From Fontibacillus panacisegetis (GTDB taxonomy: Bacteria; Bacillota; Bacilli; Paenibacillales; Paenibacillaceae), in contig NZ_FNBG01000001.1 of the NCBI RefSeq assembly GCF_900102215.1, forward strand, positions 248,001 to 312,000: a stretch of DNA of 64,000 bases, given 5' to 3'. Both the position numbers and the translations under genes were made by a program. A model generated the notes under the pieces. That model was given only the letters and a program-made list of their open reading frames with translations, had not been told where the DNA came from and made no database searches. This document shows, in pieces, positions 53,726 to 61,926 of this stretch. Each line of letters opens with the position of its first letter. Positions within the stretch are counted from its first letter, which is position 1.

Positions 53726-55192
53726 TCAGAAGGAGAATTCTTCGTCGTGTTGTCCGAGATGCTCCTCAATCATTTTTTGCTTCAATTCCCAAGCCTCCTG
53801 GCTCAAGCTCACACGATAAATTTCCGGGTTCAGCTTACGCAAATACTCCGGCCAGAACAAATTTAGCTGTTCTTGATGGTACGCACGAATTTGATCCAAA
53901 GTTGGAAGATCATAAACCAATTCTCCATCTATAAAAATCGGCCGCTGCATCGAAATGGCCTCATAGTCCTTGACTGATTTTTTAATATACGGATGAACCG
54001 GATCGAACAAGCGAAGCTTGCCACCGTTTCTTGCCTGCTGTTCATGAGGAAAACAGATGTAGTCAGCAATTGCCTTCCCGTTCTCCTTGCTGATAATTCG
54101 AAGTACATCCTTTTTACCTGGCGAGGTTACTTTCTCAGGATTGCCTGAGATTTTGATAGTCGGTTCCATCTTGCCTTCACGTTCTCGCTCGACCATTTTG
54201 TACACTCCACCAAGAGCTGGCTGATCAGCCGCAGTAATGAGCTGGGTACCTACTCCCCAAATATCGATGCGTGCACCCTGCGCTTTCAGATTAAAGATCG
54301 TATTCTCATCCAAATCATTAGAAGCAACGATCTTCACATAGGATAACCCTGCCTCATCCAGCATATTGCGAGCTTGAATGGATAAGTAAGCCAGGTCACC
54401 ACTGTCCAGACGAATGCTGGCCATTTTTATACCCTGAGCTTCAAGCATTTTAGCCGTTTTTATTGCATTCGGCACACCGCTCTCCAGCGTATCAAATGTA
54501 TCCACTAACAAAGATACTCCATCTGGCAAAGCCTTGGCATATGTCTCAAACGCTTCAAGCTCAGAGTCAAAAATTTGTACCCAGGAGTGGGCGTGCGTTC
54601 CTTTTGTAGGAATGTCAAAAATTTCACCCGCCAATAGGTTAGAAGTAGCATCGAATCCAGAAATATAAGCAGCGCGAGCTCCCCAAACAGCCGCATCTGC
54701 CTCCTGAGCACGTCTGGTTCCGAACTCAAGCAATACATCTTGGGAGGCGACTCGTTTGACCCGGGATGCTTTTGTCGCAATCAAGGTCTGGAAATTCATA
54801 AAATTAAGTAACGCCGTCTCCACTAATTGGGTCTCCATAATCGTACCCTCAACCCGAACCAATGGCTCATTAGGAAAACAAAGCGCCCCCTCTGCCAAGG
54901 AGTGCAGGTTGCCGTTAAATCGAAAGTTCCGAAGCAGCTCCAGAAACTTTGGATCATAATTTTCTTCCTGCTTGGCCAAATAACTGAGATCCTTCTCAGT
55001 AAAGCGCAAATTAGTAAGGTAAGCCACAATACGTTCCAGTCCTGCAAACACAGCATATCCGTTGCCAAACGGCAGCTTTCGGAAATATGCCTCGAATACA
55101 ACTTTACGCTGATGTGTACCGTTAATCCAATGTGCATAGATCATGTTGATCTGATACTTATCTGTATGTAGCGCTAAATTTGCACTATCCAT
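53726..55192 (-). CDS. pncB: Nicotinate phosphoribosyltransferase
   Basis: A 488-residue enzyme that makes nicotinate mononucleotide from nicotinate and PRPP, the entry of nicotinate into NAD salvage. ALHTDKYQINMIYAHW at the start, EFGTRRAQEADAAVWGARAAYISGFDATSNLLAG, PTKGTHAHSWVQ and SIRLDSGDLAYLS are family motifs. Length fits the long bacterial class. A Nudix/winged-helix protein is encoded 128 bases upstream on the same strand. Confidence 0.95.
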   Translation of the reverse strand: MDSANLALHTDKYQINMIYAHWINGTHQRKVVFEAYFRKLPFGNGYAVFAGLERIVAYLTNLRFTEKDLSYLAKQEENYDPKFLELLRNFRFNGNLHSLAEGALCFPNEPLVRVEGTIMETQLVETALLNFMNFQTLIATKASRVKRVASQDVLLEFGTRRAQEADAAVWGARAAYISGFDATSNLLAGEIFDIPTKGTHAHSWVQIFDSELEAFETYAKALPDGVSLLVDTFDTLESGVPNAIKTAKMLEAQGIKMASIRLDSGDLAYLSIQARNMLDEAGLSYVKIVASNDLDENTIFNLKAQGARIDIWGVGTQLITAADQPALGGVYKMVEREREGKMEPTIKISGNPEKVTSPGKKDVLRIISKENGKAIADYICFPHEQQARNGGKLRLFDPVHPYIKKSVKDYEAISMQRPIFIDGELVYDLPTLDQIRAYHQEQLNLFWPEYLRKLNPEIYRVSLSQEAWELKQKMIEEHLGQHDEEFSF

Positions 55193-55320
55193 GGTGTCTC
55201 ATCCTCTCTGGCTGTCCTGTAACAGATGGGGCAGCAATATTTGATACATAGCAGTTACATTCGCACCAAGGCTACCATTTAACTCCTACGGTATATATGT
55301 ATTGCTCAGCAGTTGTCACA

Positions 55321-56100
55321 CTAGGTGTAAATAGATAATTGCGGTGTAAAATCCGTAAATCGATACAGTTGAGCCGGACGCTGTGAATATTGGTTAGATA
55401 GCATAGGCTTGCCATTCTCGTCTCGCACTTCTTCAAGTATGCCTTGACGACTACGCGTTGATGTAATTTTACGGATAAAATTCAGTTCAGCAAAATCGGG
55501 AACCACCGTCTGGATCACTTGATACAACTCACCGAGCGTAAAATGAGGAGGCAAAAACTGCTTCGCAATCGTCGTATGCAGCATTTGCTGTTGAATTCTT
55601 AGGTAGGCATCAGCCAGAATTTCCCTGTGGTCAAACGCGAGATCCAGCTCCTCCAGAGCTTCCTTCACAGTAAACAAGCCGACTTCCTGGGCATCGTCAG
55701 CAGATTGCCGTTTCTCCAGCACCCATTCTTCTACGAGAGCGAAAAAAGCATGAGAGATAATCCAGCCACGCGGATCTCGGCCAGGTTTGCTATAAACACC
55801 AAGATACTCTAGATGATTCCCGTCTACTCCTGTCTCTTCCTTAAGCTCTCTTCGCGCAGTTTCAAATAGAGACTCATCCTCTTGAGAGAACCCCCCAGGC
55901 AGTGCCCAAGCTCCAGCAAAAGGCCAGCTTCTCCGACGGATCAACATTACTTTAAGGTCAAAACGGGGCAGCGATTTTGTTGATGCTTTACGCTCTTGAC
56001 GAGTTAGTGTAAACATAACAATATCGGCAGGAATACCGTCCGGTGTTCGGTATTTCTTTCCTTCATTCCCTCGGCTATCCATTTCTTGTTCTTTGCTCAT
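55321..56100 (-). CDS. Nudix protein with C-terminal winged helix, NrtR-like
   Basis: A 259-residue protein. The Nudix box is complete: GGFSQEDESLFETARRELKEETGV. The C-terminal ~110 residues (TLGELYQVIQTVVPDFAELNFIRKITSTRSRQGILEEV) match the winged-helix domain of NrtR-type regulators and related ADP-ribose-sensing proteins. It lies next to pncB, which supports control of NAD metabolism, though an intact Nudix box also allows hydrolase activity. ATG 56100 has GGTGAT upstream; ATG 56121 extends it by 7 residues without a ribosome site. Confidence 0.85.
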   Translation of the reverse strand: MSKEQEMDSRGNEGKKYRTPDGIPADIVMFTLTRQERKASTKSLPRFDLKVMLIRRRSWPFAGAWALPGGFSQEDESLFETARRELKEETGVDGNHLEYLGVYSKPGRDPRGWIISHAFFALVEEWVLEKRQSADDAQEVGLFTVKEALEELDLAFDHREILADAYLRIQQQMLHTTIAKQFLPPHFTLGELYQVIQTVVPDFAELNFIRKITSTRSRQGILEEVRDENGKPMLSNQYSQRPAQLYRFTDFTPQLSIYT

Positions 56101-56124
56101 CACAATCACCACATCAGTCATATG

Positions 56125-56157
56125 ATAACGTCAATCTTCTATATATGAAGATAACGT
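56125..56157 (-). promoter_or_regulatory. Candidate operator upstream of the NrtR-like gene
   Basis: ATAACGT occurs at 56125-56131 and 56151-56157, and ATCTTC/GAAGAT (56134-56139, 56147-56152) forms an inverted repeat between them. Close to the gene start, consistent with autoregulation. I did not find a clear copy before pncB. Confidence 0.35.
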
Positions 56158-56195
56158 TTCCGTTTATTTCATCACATTAACAATTAATGTGATAA

Positions 56196-56612
56196 TCATT
56201 TGGTAGTATTGACATTCGGGGCACGGGGCAAGCGGAAAGTCGCCGTCGCAATACAAGCAAGAACACCTTCACTATTGTGCACCTCTGCGCGAAGCGTCAT
56301 GGTACGGTGTGTCTCATGCAGTGGATAGGCTGTAGCAATTAACTCCCCTTCAACCATTGCGCTTAGAAAGTTGACATTCAGATGTGTAGTTACGCCCAGA
56401 CGTCCATTTTTCACTTGAGCTACCATCGTTCCCATCGCTTGGTCCATCATCGCGGACAATACCCCACCATGTACAATACCCTTTGAATTCAAATGCGATT
56501 TTCCTGCTGTTACTCCAATCTCAACCTTGCTGTCGTCAGCGGAAATCAGACGCATTCCTAACATACCCCAAAATGAACCTTCTTCTTTCTTCATGATGTC
56601 TGACCAATCCAT
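56196..56612 (-). CDS. PaaI-family hotdog-fold thioesterase
   Basis: A 138-residue hotdog-fold acyl-CoA thioesterase. The catalytic-helix motif is NSKGIVHGGVLSAMMDQAMGTM (HGG with an acidic residue in the helix), followed by THLNVNFLSAMVEGELIATA. Substrate unknown. AGGAGGGTAACGATTC precedes the ATG. Confidence 0.9.
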   Translation of the reverse strand: MDWSDIMKKEEGSFWGMLGMRLISADDSKVEIGVTAGKSHLNSKGIVHGGVLSAMMDQAMGTMVAQVKNGRLGVTTHLNVNFLSAMVEGELIATAYPLHETHRTMTLRAEVHNSEGVLACIATATFRLPRAPNVNTTK

Positions 56613-56708
56613 GAATCGTTACCCTCCTGTATAAGTATCCAGAGCCATCAAAGCATGCTCTATATATTGTCACTTCCGTTACGGTGTCGATTCAAAGCAA
56701 TCGATGAA

Positions 56709-56738
56709 TAAAAAGGTGCGGAAGATAGCCTCCGCACC
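56709..56738 (-). terminator. Intrinsic terminator after ricA
   Basis: GGTGCGGA/TCCGCACC stem (56715-56722, 56731-56738) followed by TTTTTATT on the minus strand. Confidence 0.88.
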
Positions 56739-56751
56739 GACTTCATAGTAA

Positions 56752-57213
56752 TTACTCGCCGTAGCCAGAAGTTACTGCCGGCTCGTTACCTGTCTCAACA
56801 TTTACTTTATCGGAGACAGTATCCCGAATCACCGAAACGACTAGCTGCAATAAATAATTGATATCGCTCTGGCTTTGCTGGAATTCCGTAACAAGCGGTA
56901 TACCATCGAGCTCATCTTGCAGCTCATCGATTTCGCGTTCAATCTTATCCACCATATTTTTATTCTGGAAGCTCTCGAACGCTACAATTTCTTTTTGCTT
57001 CTTCTTGATGGCGCTAATCAAAGCTTGAATTCGCTCATGGTTCTTAATGAGCTTCTCTGCCTTTTGAAATTGCACGACCTCTTCACTGGTACCGATTAAT
57101 TCAGCGAGTTCTTTCGCCTTCTTAATAATATCTTCGCGAATAACAAGATCACGGGAATCGTATTTAGGTATACCACAATCCGTATGATCCTGGTGTTGAT
57201 GCTGTTCTCCCAA
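56752..57213 (-). CDS. ricA: RicA (YmcA)-like regulator, YlbF family
   Basis: A 153-residue, mostly alpha-helical protein. IIKKAKELAELIGTSEEVVQFQKAEKLIKNHERIQALISAIKKKQKEIV and SQSDINYLLQLVVSVIRDTVSDKV match the YlbF/YmcA family. It follows miaB by 12 bases, exactly as ymcA follows ymcB in B. subtilis. RicA acts with RicF and RicT in mRNA maturation and in development (sporulation, biofilm, competence). The single cysteine here is near the N-terminus in a His-rich lead (HQHQDHTDCG), whereas as I recall the B. subtilis protein carries its cysteine at the C-terminus. Confidence 0.88.
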   Translation of the reverse strand: MGEQHQHQDHTDCGIPKYDSRDLVIREDIIKKAKELAELIGTSEEVVQFQKAEKLIKNHERIQALISAIKKKQKEIVAFESFQNKNMVDKIEREIDELQDELDGIPLVTEFQQSQSDINYLLQLVVSVIRDTVSDKVNVETGNEPAVTSGYGE

Positions 57214-57225
57214 GGTTTTACCCCC

Positions 57226-58779
57226 TTATATGCATTCCTTTATTGGCTCAGATACGATATTCCCCTTGATATACCAGGTCATCGGATCAGTTATTTCTAT
57301 TTGAACGAATGTTCCAATCAAATCCTTTGAGCCTTCAAAGTGAACCAGCTTGTTACTGCGAGTCCGGCCCGACAGCACGTTAGCGTTATTTTTGCTTTCA
57401 CCTTCAACCAGCACCTCAACTATTTTGCCGCGCATTGCTTCATTACCTATTCGACTCTGTTCATTAATCAAAGCGTTTAGCCGTTGAAGGCGCTCTTTCT
57501 TCACTTCCATCGGTACATTGTCTTCCATTGCTGCCGCTGGAGTGCCTTCACGCGGAGAGTAGACGAAGGTATATGCGAAGTCATACCCTACCTCTCTAAC
57601 TAATGACAAGGTATCTTCGAATTGCTCCTCAGTTTCTCCAGGGAAACCTACGATAATGTCTGTAGTTAAGACTACATCAGGGATTGCTATCTTGATTTTT
57701 CTAACCAGCTCAAGATAATGCTCACGAGAATATTTACGGCTCATTCGTTTTAGAATTTCACTGCTACCGGATTGAACTGGCAGATGAATATGTTCAACCA
57801 GGTTGCCACCTTTAGCCAGCACTTCGATGAGACGGTCATCGAAATCACGTGGATGCGAAGTTGTAAAACGAATACGCGGGATATCAATTTTATGAATATC
57901 ATCCATCAAGTCGCCAAGAGTATAATTCATGTCGGTAAAATCCTTACCGTATGCATTAACGTTCTGGCCAAGAAGTGTAATCTCCTTAAATCCTTGACGA
58001 GCTAATTCCCTCACTTCAGCAATAACATCCTCCGGACGACGACTGCGTTCCTTACCGCGAGTAAAAGGTACGATGCAGTAAGTACAGAATTTATCACAAC
58101 CGTACATAATGTTAACCCAAGCACGCATACCTTCACGCTTCTTAGGCAGGTTCTCGATAATGTCGCCTTCCTTGGACCATACTTCCACAACCATTTCCTT
58201 GCTGAACAAAGCTTCCTGAATCAAACGCGGCAGACGATGGATATTGTGAGTACCGAAGATCATGTCAACAAACCCATGCTTCTGTAAAATCCGGTTCACA
58301 ACCCCTTCTTCCTGTGACATACAACCGCAAACACCAAGCAGCAAATCCGGTTTTTCAGTTTTAAGGCCCTTCAAATGGCCCAGCTCACCAAACACTTTAT
58401 CCTCTGCATTCTCACGAATAGCACAAGTATTAAGCAGGATAATGTCTGCTTCCTTACGATCTTCGGTAGCCCGATATCCCATTTGCTCCAGCATGCCTTT
58501 TATCGTTTCCGAATCATGCTCATTCATTTGGCAACCAAAAGTATATACAATATAATGTTTGCCTACGCCGATATGCTGCAATTCCTCAGGAATCGCGTTT
58601 TCATATAGTACTTGAATGTCCTCTTTACCACGCTGTTTCTCTATACGATGATTCGGTTCGGAAAGAATCTGTATTTCGCGTCCACGAATTCTGATCTTTT
58701 TCCCCCGCTCGTCCTCCGAAATGACTTTTGCATCTGAGAAGTCAAAATACTTGGAGTAATCCTTAGTTTCCTTAGCCAC
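57226..58779 (-). CDS. miaB: tRNA-2-methylthio-N6-dimethylallyladenosine synthase
   Basis: A 517-residue radical-SAM methylthiotransferase acting on position 37 of tRNAs reading UNN codons. The N-terminal UPF0004 domain carries cluster cysteines in [23 protein letters not shown] and [10 protein letters not shown]; the radical-SAM motif is [12 protein letters not shown]; a C-terminal TRAM domain ends the protein. The extra ~70 N-terminal residues are usual in Bacillales. First gene of the miaB-ricA pair. Confidence 0.97.
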   Translation of the reverse strand: MAKETKDYSKYFDFSDAKVISEDERGKKIRIRGREIQILSEPNHRIEKQRGKEDIQVLYENAIPEELQHIGVGKHYIVYTFGCQMNEHDSETIKGMLEQMGYRATEDRKEADIILLNTCAIRENAEDKVFGELGHLKGLKTEKPDLLLGVCGCMSQEEGVVNRILQKHGFVDMIFGTHNIHRLPRLIQEALFSKEMVVEVWSKEGDIIENLPKKREGMRAWVNIMYGCDKFCTYCIVPFTRGKERSRRPEDVIAEVRELARQGFKEITLLGQNVNAYGKDFTDMNYTLGDLMDDIHKIDIPRIRFTTSHPRDFDDRLIEVLAKGGNLVEHIHLPVQSGSSEILKRMSRKYSREHYLELVRKIKIAIPDVVLTTDIIVGFPGETEEQFEDTLSLVREVGYDFAYTFVYSPREGTPAAAMEDNVPMEVKKERLQRLNALINEQSRIGNEAMRGKIVEVLVEGESKNNANVLSGRTRSNKLVHFEGSKDLIGTFVQIEITDPMTWYIKGNIVSEPIKECI

Positions 58780-58898
58780 GATGTCGGCTCACTCCCTTTA
58801 TCAATCTATCTGATTCCAACCGGATCAAATTAAGTCGTAAAAAATGCATTACACCAAATTATAACATGATTCAGGGGTGATATCCAGATAAGAGCCGC

Positions 58899-59279
58899 TT
58901 ATGAATTCTCGCTATTTTGCTCTACTTCTCCATTTAACTCATAGATCGTATCTCTATGGGTCTCTCCCCACACTTTCATTTGCAAAATAATAGGAATCAA
59001 CGTCTGACCAAGTGGTGTAAGTGAATATTCTACCTTAGGTGGAACCTGCTGATATACCTCACGATGAATAAGCCCATCTTGTTCAAGCTCCCTAAGCTGC
59101 AAGGTCAGCATACGCTGCGTAATATTCGGACATGTGCGGCGAAGCTCATTAAATCTTTTTACACCATTAATCAAATGGTACAAAAGTATTCCTTTCCATT
59201 TTCCACCGATTACCCCTAACGTAAACTCAACAGGACAACCTCTGTCGCTTGGGCCCATACCGTGTATTTTTATCGCCAT
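58899..59279 (-). CDS. HxlR-family transcriptional regulator
   Basis: A 126-residue winged-helix regulator (CPVEFTLGVIGGKWKGILLYHLINGVKRFNELRRTCPNITQRMLTLQLRELEQDGLIHREVY). The cysteine in DRGCPVE near residue 15 is at the position of the redox-sensing cysteine of YodB-like members. Divergent from the nitroreductase gene, which it probably represses until electrophile or disulfide stress. Confidence 0.9.
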   Translation of the reverse strand: MAIKIHGMGPSDRGCPVEFTLGVIGGKWKGILLYHLINGVKRFNELRRTCPNITQRMLTLQLRELEQDGLIHREVYQQVPPKVEYSLTPLGQTLIPIILQMKVWGETHRDTIYELNGEVEQNSENS

Positions 59280-59303
59280 AAGACCACATCTCCTCTTCCA
59301 ATC

Positions 59304-59357
59304 ATCTAAGTATAAAAATAGGTACTATATAACAAAAATGTGCGTACTTATCTAAGT
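59304..59357. promoter_or_regulatory. Intergenic control region of the HxlR-nitroreductase pair
   Basis: TAAGTA (59307-59312) and TACTTA (59345-59350) form an inverted repeat, and ATCTAAGT is repeated directly at 59304-59311 and 59350-59357. Likely regulator-binding half-sites, not verified. Confidence 0.35.
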
Positions 59358-59414
59358 GTTGTATGTAAATTATACTCTAAGGAGAGTGAAATCAAAATAT
59401 AGGAGTGATAAAAA

Positions 59415-60086
59415 ATGAAAAAAGATCAGATGAATCAAATACTGGATGCATATCGTTTCAGACACGCATGTAAAGAGTTTGATTCTGCCAAAAAAATAAG
59501 CGCTGAGGAATTTGATTTTATTCTCGAGACAGGCAGATTATCTCCGAGCTCGTTTGGTTTTGAACCTTGGAAATTTATCATTATCCAAAATGAACTCCTT
59601 CGTACCAAGCTTCTTCCTGTATGCTGGGGAGCCCAAAAGCAGCTTCCTACCGCTAGTCATTTTGTCATTATTCTATCCAGGACTCAAAGCAGCATGGAAG
59701 CAACTTCTGAGCATATACAATACATGATGAATTCTATACAAGCTCTCCCTTCTGAAATCGCGGAGAACAAACAAGCATTATATCATCGTTTTCTTGAAGC
59801 TGACTTTCACCTGCTCGGAAATGAACGGGCCATGTTTGAATGGGCTTCCAGACAAACCTACATTGCCCTTGGCAATATGATGACAGCCGCCGCCCAGATT
59901 GGCATCGATTCATGTCCGATTGAAGGATTTGATAAGGATAAGGTAGAACAACTTCTGCGGGAAGAAGGGATCGTTCACGGGGATGATTTTGGAGCAGCGT
60001 GCATGGTTGCTTTTGGATACCGCAAACAAGAGCCTCGGGAAAAAACGCGTCAACCGATCGAACGTGTTGTTCAGTGGATTCAGTAA
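59415..60086 (+). CDS. Nitroreductase-family NAD(P)H-dependent oxidoreductase
   Basis: A 223-residue FMN enzyme of the nitroreductase fold (FRHACKEFDSAKKISAEEFDFILETGRLSPSSFGFEPWKFI; WASRQTYIALGNMMTAAAQIGIDSCPIEGFD). Similar to NfsB/YodC/YfkO-type reductases of nitro compounds and quinones. TAGGAGTGAT precedes the ATG. Divergent from the HxlR gene, a common pairing. Confidence 0.92.
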   Translation: MKKDQMNQILDAYRFRHACKEFDSAKKISAEEFDFILETGRLSPSSFGFEPWKFIIIQNELLRTKLLPVCWGAQKQLPTASHFVIILSRTQSSMEATSEHIQYMMNSIQALPSEIAENKQALYHRFLEADFHLLGNERAMFEWASRQTYIALGNMMTAAAQIGIDSCPIEGFDKDKVEQLLREEGIVHGDDFGAACMVAFGYRKQEPREKTRQPIERVVQWIQ

Positions 60087-60099
60087 AATCTTTAAGGTA

Positions 60100-60157
60100 A
60101 AAAAAGAGGCTATCCCTCAAAGTTACCCTAGATAACTTTGAGGTCAGCCTCTTTTTT
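60100..60157. terminator. Bidirectional terminator sharing a repeat with the element at 9519-9873
   Basis: AAAAGAGGCT/AGCCTCTTTT outer stem and CTCAAAGTTA/TAACTTTGAG inner stem, with T runs on both strands. The segment 60116-60153 is almost the same as 9836-9873, so it seems derived from the same mobile-element end. Confidence 0.75.
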
Positions 60158-60172
60158 GCGTCTACTAAGACA

Positions 60173-60379
60173 TTAGAAACCTTTATATTGTGGTTCTTCG
60201 TTCTCCAACTGTTGTACCCGGCTCTCTACCTGAGTCACAATTTGCTGAGTCTGCTCAGCTGCGTTGGTAAACAAGGTTTTAGCTTCTTGGTTTTGCGTAT
60301 TCAACGCAAATGACTCCAGGTTCGCTTGTGCGCTTTTCAACGAAGCTAATGTTGTTTTAACTTGAGCTGCAACTGTCAT
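60173..60379 (-). CDS. DUF1657-family protein
   Basis: A 68-residue helical protein: VKTTLASLKSAQANLESFAL, then NTQNQEAKTLFTNAAEQTQQIV. DUF1657 proteins are small, spore-associated and commonly encoded with DUF421 and spoVA genes, including the mobile spoVA-2 operon tied to spore heat resistance. AAGGTGGTGATATC precedes the ATG. Divergent from the DUF421 gene whose C-terminus is homologous to it. Confidence 0.88.
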   Translation of the reverse strand: MTVAAQVKTTLASLKSAQANLESFALNTQNQEAKTLFTNAAEQTQQIVTQVESRVQQLENEEPQYKGF

Positions 60380-60559
60380 GATATCACCACCTTGTTATGT
60401 TCATCGCTTACGACAAAACATAATTTAGCCAATTTACACATTTCTCATACACACCGATATTGCCAGATTTTGTTATAGTAAAAATGCGACATCTGCACAT
60501 AATTGGATTAATTCACTGTTTAAAGTCGTTCACTGACGGCTGAAAGGAGTCTCACATTT

Positions 60560-61420
60560 ATGCCACTATGGTTGGAAGTCATTGTACGGACACTAGTCGC
60601 GGTAGTTGTACTTTTCGCCCTTACCAAATTGCTCGGTAAACGACAAATTTCCCAACTGTCCTTGTTCGAGTACATTACAGGTATTTCGATCGGTAGTATT
60701 ACCGCATATATTTCCCTGGATGTAGACACGGATTGGTATTTAGGAATCATTGCTTTAGTGGTTTGGTCGTTAGTATCGTTCGGAATTGAATTTTTGCAAA
60801 TCAAGAGTAAAAAAGCCAGAGACCTTATCGATGGAAAGGGAACCATTTTAATTAAAGATGGCAAAATTCTTGAGGACAATCTGAAAAAAGAGAAGCTAAC
60901 GAACGAAGAATTGCTTGAGCAGCTTCGCAAAAAGAGTATCTTCCAAGCCGCTCAGGTGGAGTTCGCCATTATGGAGCCTAGCGGAGAGCTTAATGCGCTC
61001 CTCAAAAATGAATATTTGCCAATTACTCCGTCTCATTTAGGCATCAAGGTAGCTCCCGAAAGCGAGCCGCAAAACGTTATCTTGGACGGCGAAATTATGG
61101 ATGAGGGGCTTGCTGCAGCCGGTTTGAGCAGAGAATGGCTTAACACAGAGCTTGAGAAGCTCGGGGTATCCTCGGACAACGTATTTGTGGGTCAGGTCGA
61201 TTCCTACGGACAATTTAATGTGGATCTATACGATGACAAGCTTAAGGTGCCTCAGCCACAGGAAAAAGCTTCACTCCTCGCCCAGCTCAAAAAATGTGAA
61301 GCCGATCTTGAAATGTTCGCCCTTTCATCGGACAACAAAAAGGTCAAAGTTATGTACGGAGACTGCTCAATGCAGCTTCAGCAGGTGATTGACCAGATTA
61401 GACCTATATTGTCACAGTAA
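60560..61420 (+). CDS. DUF421-family membrane protein with a C-terminal DUF1657-like domain
   Basis: A 286-residue protein. Residues ~1-85 hold three transmembrane helices; KLLGKRQISQLSLFEYITGISIGSITAYISLD is the DUF421 signature. Residues ~90-225 form the cytoplasmic YetF-like part (IDGKGTILIKDGKILEDNL, IMEPSGELNALLK). The last ~50 residues (LLAQLKKCEADLEMFALSSD) align with the separate DUF1657 protein encoded divergently. AAAGGAG precedes the ATG; spoVAC follows after 16 bases. Confidence 0.88.
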   Translation: MPLWLEVIVRTLVAVVVLFALTKLLGKRQISQLSLFEYITGISIGSITAYISLDVDTDWYLGIIALVVWSLVSFGIEFLQIKSKKARDLIDGKGTILIKDGKILEDNLKKEKLTNEELLEQLRKKSIFQAAQVEFAIMEPSGELNALLKNEYLPITPSHLGIKVAPESEPQNVILDGEIMDEGLAAAGLSREWLNTELEKLGVSSDNVFVGQVDSYGQFNVDLYDDKLKVPQPQEKASLLAQLKKCEADLEMFALSSDNKKVKVMYGDCSMQLQQVIDQIRPILSQ

Positions 61421-61436
61421 AGGAGGTATCCATCCA

Positions 61437-61925
61437 ATGTCTAAAAGTACAAGAAAAAACCTTACACCCATGCAGCAGCAATATCAACGTCTGGCGATGG
61501 CCAAGGAACCTAAACGTCCCGCCTTTGTTAACTGTATCCGTGCGTTCTTGTCTGGAGGTCTGATCTGCCTAATTGGAGAGTGCATTCGTCAAGCATTTAT
61601 TGCTTATGGCGGCTTCAGTGAAAAAGAAGCAGGCAACCCTACGGTTGCTGTCTTGATTATTCTGTCCGTCATTCTAACCAGCATTGGAGTGTACGATAAA
61701 ATTTCCCAATGGGCTGGAGCAGGAACCGCCGTTCCAGTCACTGGGTTCGCGAACTCCATGGCCTCCTCTGCCATTGAACATAGAGCCGAAGGGTTAGTGC
61801 TCGGAGTTGGAGCAGGTATGTTCCAGCTTGCTGGATCAGTCGTTGTATTCGGGACAGTAGCCGCCTTTTTCGTTGGAATCATCTACGCGATATTTGTTCC
61901 TGGTTATGCGGGAGGGGGTCACTAA
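61437..61925 (+). CDS. spoVAC: Stage V sporulation protein AC
   Basis: A 162-residue membrane protein with four or five helices (FLSGGLICLIGECIRQAF; VAVLIILSVILTSIGVYDKISQWAGAGTAVPVTGFANSMASSAIEHRAEG; VFGTVAAFFVGIIYAIF). SpoVAC is the inner-spore-membrane channel component for dipicolinic-acid movement. AAAGGAGGTATCC lies upstream of ATG 61437. spoVAD starts one base after the stop. Expected to be under sigma-G; I see no convincing sigma-G promoter. Confidence 0.95.
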   Translation: MSKSTRKNLTPMQQQYQRLAMAKEPKRPAFVNCIRAFLSGGLICLIGECIRQAFIAYGGFSEKEAGNPTVAVLIILSVILTSIGVYDKISQWAGAGTAVPVTGFANSMASSAIEHRAEGLVLGVGAGMFQLAGSVVVFGTVAAFFVGIIYAIFVPGYAGGGH

Positions 61926-61926
61926 A

